9,434 nt of DNA, taken from contig WGAK01000252.1 in assembly GCA_015494815.1 (NCBI GenBank), positions 1 to 9,434 on the forward strand, given 5' to 3'. Below are positions 6,710 through 9,434 of this stretch, piece by piece. The stretch's first letter is position 1. Each line of letters opens with the position of its first letter. The notes beneath the pieces were generated by a model. It saw nothing but the letters and a program-made list of their open reading frames with translations. It did not search any database and was not told the origin of the DNA. The position numbers were made by a program, and so were the translations under genes. Origin of the DNA: Anaerolineales bacterium (GTDB lineage: Bacteria; Chloroflexota; Anaerolineae; Anaerolineales; DRMV01).

Positions 6710-6800
6710 AGTGGTGGGTGGAAGTTGGAGGTTGGTAGTTGGTAGTTAGAGGTTGGTGGTTAGTAGTTAGAGGTTGGTGGTTGGTAGTTGGCGGTTAGCC
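6710..6800. repeat. Left tract of degenerate 7-bp repeats
   Basis: From 6724 to 6800 the plus strand is an unbroken array of eleven 7-mers in one phase: GTTGGAG, GTTGGTA twice, GTTAGAG, GTTGGTG, GTTAGTA, GTTAGAG, GTTGGTG, GTTGGTA, GTTGGCG, GTTAGCC. Two further degenerate units (AGTGGTG, GGTGGAA) extend it to 6710. The consensus is GTTRGNR. The tract runs from just before the E1 ribosome site into the last codons of the small S23-like gene. It is clearly lower in GC and information content than its surroundings. Confidence 0.9.
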
Positions 6801-7153
6801 CGGACGCGGCGGTAAAGGACATGGAGCATCTTCGTAATAATGGTGAGTTCTTCGGTAAGTTGAGTGTGATTGTCCGCGGAGAGATAGCCTAAATCCAATG
6901 CCAACTGCAACAAGGTGTCCACTTCCGCGGCCGAACCCAATGCAATGTCCAAATGCCGGGCAAAAATGCCATCTGTGCGTCGTCCATGCCCCTCGGCGAT
7001 GTTGGCCGGGATGGAAACCGCGGCCCGCCGTAATTGGCTTTGCAGATTCCCCCGTTCATGGCGCGGGAATCTTTCTGTAGCCGCGTAAACTCCTTGGACG
7101 AAACGCATGGCCCGTTGCCAAACCTCCAGGTCACGATGACTCCGCATCCGCAT
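6767..7153 (-). CDS. Four-helix-bundle protein, S23 / 23S rRNA intervening-sequence family
   Basis: This 128-residue protein matches the small four-helix-bundle family first seen in open frames within 23S rRNA intervening sequences and related to the Avd accessory protein of diversity-generating retroelements. Signature stretches in order are HRDLEVWQRAMRFVQGVYA, then FPRHERGNLQSQLRRAAVSI, PANIAEGHGRR, LDIALGSAAEVDTLL and LALDLGYLS. Predicted helices cover most of the chain; there are no membrane segments and no known catalytic site. Family members are thought to bind nucleic acid, but the role is unknown. ATG 7153 is chosen because GGGAGG lies 6 nt upstream; ATG 7147 is an alternative. The last residues (RQLPTTNL) and the TAA stop are encoded by the left repeat tract. 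Codon composition is visibly less GC-rich than in the neighbours, suggesting separate origin. Confidence 0.85.
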   Translation of the reverse strand: MRMRSHRDLEVWQRAMRFVQGVYAATERFPRHERGNLQSQLRRAAVSIPANIAEGHGRRTDGIFARHLDIALGSAAEVDTLLQLALDLGYLSADNHTQLTEELTIITKMLHVLYRRVRANRQLPTTNL

Positions 7154-7171
7154 CCCAACCCTCCCAATCGC

Positions 7172-7240
7172 CAACCACTACTACCACCCACCAACTACCA
7201 ACTACCAACTACTAACCACTAACGACTAACCTCCAGCCTC
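7172..7240. repeat. Right tract of degenerate 7-bp repeats, inverted to the left tract
   Basis: The plus strand carries CAACTAC three times in a row (7192-7212), then TAACCAC, TAACGAC, TAACCTC and CAGCCTC in the same 7-bp phase to 7240. Looser units (CACCCAC, CTACTAC, CAACCAC) extend back to about 7172 with a one-base slip. CAACTAC is the reverse complement of GTAGTTG, a rotation of the left-tract unit GTTGGTA, so the two arrays are inverted copies. The tract begins at the E3 stop codon and covers most of the leader of the S23-like gene. Confidence 0.9.
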
Positions 7241-8642
7241 AAATATGAATCGCCTCACCCAACGCCACATGGGCGACTTCCATCAGTACCTCGCTTAGCG
7301 TGGGGTGCGCGTGCACGTTGCGCGCAATCTCCGTCGGGGTAAGTTCCATCATGTGGGCCAGGGTGAGTTCGGGCAACAACTCGGTCACTTCGGGGCCAAT
7401 CATGTGCGCGCCCAGAATCTCGCCATAGGCCTTGTCCACCACCAGTTTGATGAAGCCCTTGCCCTCGTTCAACGCCAACGCCTTGCCGTTGGCCTGGAAG
7501 GGGAACTTGGCCACGGTGATGTCATAGCCCTGCTCCCGGGCCTGGGCTTCGGTCAGGCCAAACGCGGCCACCTGGGGATGCCCGTACACCGCGCGCGGCA
7601 TGGCCGCGTAGTCCAGGGGATGCACCGCGCGCCCGGCCACGGCTTCGGCCACCAGGATGCCCTGCGCGGAGCCCACATGGGCCAGCATCATCTTGGCCGT
7701 GACATCGCCGATGGCCCACACGCCCGGCACATTGGTCGCCATGCGCTCGTCCACCGCGATGGCGCCCCGGTCGGTCAGCCGCACGCCGACTTCCTCCAGG
7801 CCCAGGCCCGCGGTGTTGGGCCGAAAGCCAATGGCCACCAGAGCCTGCTCGGCTTCCAGGGTCTGGGCCCTGCCCTTCTTGGTGTCGGTGACCGTGACCC
7901 GCACGCCCTGGTCCGTGGTCTCGATAGCCTCCACCTTGTGGCCGGTGAGCACCTGAATGCCTTGCTTTTTGTAGGCCTTGGCCAGTTCCTTGCCCACCTC
8001 CGCGTCTTCCAGCGGCAGCAGGGTGGGCATCATCTCCACTAAGGTGACCGCAGCGCCGTAACTGTGCCAGATGGTGGCGAATTCCACGCCAATGGCGCCG
8101 CCGCCGATGATGATGGCCGACGCGGGCACTCGCGTTTGCAGAATGGCCGGGCGATAGGTCAACACCCGTTCGCCGTCCACATCCCAGCCCGGCGGCACCA
8201 GAGGATGCGCGCCCGTGGCAATGACGATATTGCGGGCCTCCAGGCGCACGGGCTCACCGCCGTCGGACGGGGTGAGCAGCACCGCGTTGGGCGCTACCAG
8301 GCGGGCGGTGCCCATGTGCACCTCGATGCCGTTCTTGCGCATCAAAAAGCCCACGCCCTTGGTCAGCCGCTGCGACACCTGCCGACTACGGCGCACGGCC
8401 TGAGCATAGTCGAAGGTCAGGTGCTCCACGCCCGCGATGCCGAAAGTCTTGGCCTCGGTGCGCAAGGTGCGCACCAGTTCCGCGTTCTTGAGCAACGCCT
8501 TGGAAGGGATGCAGCCCACATTCAAACACACCCCGCCCAGCCATTCTTTGTCCACGATGGCCGTCTTGAGGCCCAGTTGGGCCGCCCGAATGGCGCCCAC
8601 ATACCCGGCCGGGCCCGCACCGATGAAAAGGATGTCGTACAT
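7239..8642 (-). CDS. lpdA: Dihydrolipoamide dehydrogenase (E3)
   Basis: This 467-residue flavoprotein reoxidises the dihydrolipoyl groups of E2 and reduces NAD+. The FAD-binding start is YDILFIGAGPAGY (2-14). The redox disulfide is GGVCLNVGCIPSK with C39 and C44. The NAD-binding Rossmann motif is IIIGGGAIGVEF (178-188), and the second FAD contact is VWAIGDV with G312-D313. The C-terminal interface domain carries HAHPTLSE with catalytic H446 and E451. All active residues are present and the length is typical. The ATG at 8642 is chosen because GGAGG stands 5 nt upstream; an in-frame GTG 15 nt earlier lies before that site. It follows the E2 stop by 21 bp, so both are surely co-transcribed. Its own stop touches the right heptamer tract. 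Confidence 0.96.
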   Translation of the reverse strand: MYDILFIGAGPAGYVGAIRAAQLGLKTAIVDKEWLGGVCLNVGCIPSKALLKNAELVRTLRTEAKTFGIAGVEHLTFDYAQAVRRSRQVSQRLTKGVGFLMRKNGIEVHMGTARLVAPNAVLLTPSDGGEPVRLEARNIVIATGAHPLVPPGWDVDGERVLTYRPAILQTRVPASAIIIGGGAIGVEFATIWHSYGAAVTLVEMMPTLLPLEDAEVGKELAKAYKKQGIQVLTGHKVEAIETTDQGVRVTVTDTKKGRAQTLEAEQALVAIGFRPNTAGLGLEEVGVRLTDRGAIAVDERMATNVPGVWAIGDVTAKMMLAHVGSAQGILVAEAVAGRAVHPLDYAAMPRAVYGHPQVAAFGLTEAQAREQGYDITVAKFPFQANGKALALNEGKGFIKLVVDKAYGEILGAHMIGPEVTELLPELTLAHMMELTPTEIARNVHAHPTLSEVLMEVAHVALGEAIHI

Positions 8643-8663
8643 GCGTCCCTCCGTCACCTGCGA

Positions 8664-9434
8664 TTAGACCCCATCCTCGGGCCAGTTTTCCAGGGTGCGC
8701 ACAATGTCTTGCACGAACGCGTCGGCCACCGCGCCATCCAGCACCCGGTGGTCAATGGTCAGGCTCAAGAAAGCCATGGGCCGAATGGCCAGCACATCGC
8801 CTTCCAGCACCACGACCCGCTTCTTGATGGCACCCACGCCCAGAATGGCCACATTGGGCTGGTTGATGATGGGCGTCCCAAACAGCGAGCCGTTGGTGCC
8901 GTAGTTGGTAATGCTGAACGTGCTGCCCGTGATTTCATCGGGATTGAGGCGTCCGGCCCGGGCCCGTTGGGTCAAATCGTTGAGCGCGCGAGCCAGGCCC
9001 AGCAGCGACAATTCGTCCGCGTTCTTGACCACCGGCACGATGAGCCCTTTGTCGCCCAAGGCGACGGCCACGCCGATATTGACGACCTTGTGCAGCAGGA
9101 TGCCGTCGTCGGTCCACGACGAATTCACCAGGGGATGGCGGCGCAACGCCTGCGCGGCCGCGGCCACGAAGTAGGCGGTGAAAGTCAGCCGCACGCCTCG
9201 GGCTGCGAATTCGGCCTTGTGCCGGGCCCGATGGGCCACCACCCGGTGCAGGTCCACCTCGTGGACGGTGGTCACATGCGGCGCCACCCGCTCGGAGAAC
9301 ACCATGTGCTCCGCGATGCGGCGGCGGATGTTGGTCAAGGGCAGCAATTCGTCGCCCGGCAGCACGGGCACGGGCTTGCGCATGGCCTGCTCGCCCGGCA
9401 CGGTCACCTGCGCGGCCGCGGGGGCGGGTTGGGC
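8664..9434 (-). CDS. 2-oxoacid dehydrogenase E2 acyltransferase, C-terminal part (5' end outside window)
   Basis: The last 256 residues of a dihydrolipoamide acyltransferase are visible; the frame is open through the right edge. It transfers the acyl group from lipoyl-lysine to CoA and forms the core of the complex. An Ala/Pro-rich linker (AQPAPAAAQV) leads into the catalytic domain, which begins LLPLTNIRRRIAEHM and continues VAPHVTTVHEVDL. SITNYGTNGSLFGTPIIN and NVAILGVGAI are core motifs, and the active site is TIDHRVLDGA with the catalytic His and Asp. The APHVTTVHEVD segment recalls E2 of pyruvate and branched-chain complexes rather than a clear 2-oxoglutarate type, but this is a weak hint. 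Lipoyl and E1/E3-binding domains must lie beyond the edge. A GTG at 9407 is an internal valine, not the start. Confidence 0.94.
   Translation of the reverse strand, partial: AQPAPAAAQVTVPGEQAMRKPVPVLPGDELLPLTNIRRRIAEHMVFSERVAPHVTTVHEVDLHRVVAHRARHKAEFAARGVRLTFTAYFVAAAAQALRRHPLVNSSWTDDGILLHKVVNIGVAVALGDKGLIVPVVKNADELSLLGLARALNDLTQRARAGRLNPDEITGSTFSITNYGTNGSLFGTPIINQPNVAILGVGAIKKRVVVLEGDVLAIRPMAFLSLTIDHRVLDGAVADAFVQDIVRTLENWPEDGV

Larger units (their letters stand above)
6721..7240. mobile_element. Putative cassette: S23-like gene between inverted heptamer tracts
   Basis: A small gene fills almost the whole space between two arrays of the same 7-mer in opposite orientation. The outer ends align in phase as terminal inverted repeats: on the plus strand the left end begins GAAGTTGGAGGTT, and the reverse complement of the right end begins GAGGCTGGAGGTT. 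The unit sits between the E3 and E1 genes of one complex, in an operon otherwise packed with about 20 bp between genes. The right end abuts the E3 stop and the left end stops next to the E1 ribosome site. No transposase or recombinase is inside, so any movement would need help in trans. The mobile nature is inferred, not shown. Confidence 0.45.

Noticed and set aside
6690..6710. A dedicated promoter for E1 next to the left repeat tract
   Set aside because: No TATAAT-like or extended -10 sequence is found between the S23-like gene and the E1 start; only the ribosome site GGAGGT is clear.
4130..6745. An 871-residue open frame on the plus strand opposite E1
   Set aside because: It lies wholly antisense to a gene with clear family motifs. 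Its translation is His/Gln/Gly-rich with no recognisable domain, as expected from GC-rich codon bias mirrored on the other strand.
6767..7153. Accessory (Avd) gene of a diversity-generating retroelement
   Set aside because: The protein family is related, but the window has no reverse transcriptase, template repeat or variable repeat. An ordinary S23-type four-helix bundle is the better call.
7034..7222. A 62-residue plus-strand open frame ending in the right repeat tract
   Set aside because: Its C-terminus is just translated heptamers (Pro/Asn/Tyr-rich) and it is antisense to the S23-like gene.
6710..7240. CRISPR array
   Set aside because: The repeats are contiguous 7-mers without spacers, in two inverted blocks around a gene, and there are no cas genes.

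Overview
This is a high-GC bacterial window in which every convincing gene lies on the minus strand, so transcription runs from the right edge to the left. The gene set, the fused E1 alpha/beta protein, the extended -10 promoters and the BchI/ChlI-like ATPase beside rsmD would fit a Chloroflexota (Anaerolineae-like) genome. That placement is an inference from style; there is no rRNA or other taxonomic marker to confirm it.

Right part (9434 to about 4222): a 2-oxoacid dehydrogenase complex locus in the order E2 (catalytic domain only, 5' end cut by the window edge), E3/dihydrolipoamide dehydrogenase, then E1 as a single alpha-beta fusion of 807 residues. Together these would carry out oxidative decarboxylation of pyruvate or of branched-chain 2-oxoacids to acyl-CoA. 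Between E3 and E1 sits a foreign-looking cassette at about 6721-7240. It is a small four-helix-bundle gene of the S23 / 23S-rRNA intervening-sequence protein family, bracketed by two tracts of degenerate 7-bp repeats in inverted orientation. This is the most unusual object in the window. E1 is followed by a perfect 10-bp GC-rich hairpin that may end the transcript.

Middle part (4184 to 1742): an extended -10 promoter is followed by three genes joined by two 4-bp ATGA overlaps. They are an acyl-CoA thioesterase of the hotdog fold (GTG start with a perfect AGGAGG), a magnesium-chelatase-subunit-I-like AAA+ ATPase with a four-cysteine cluster, and RsmD, the 16S rRNA m2G966 methyltransferase.

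Left part (1749 to 1): a second copy of the same extended -10 overlaps the rsmD stop codon. It is followed by a 471-residue class II (zinc) fructose-bisphosphate-type aldolase and, after 64 bp, by the start of a membrane protein that runs off the left edge. There is no gene-free stretch longer than about 150 bp. The long open frames on the plus strand are GC-driven mirrors of the real genes.
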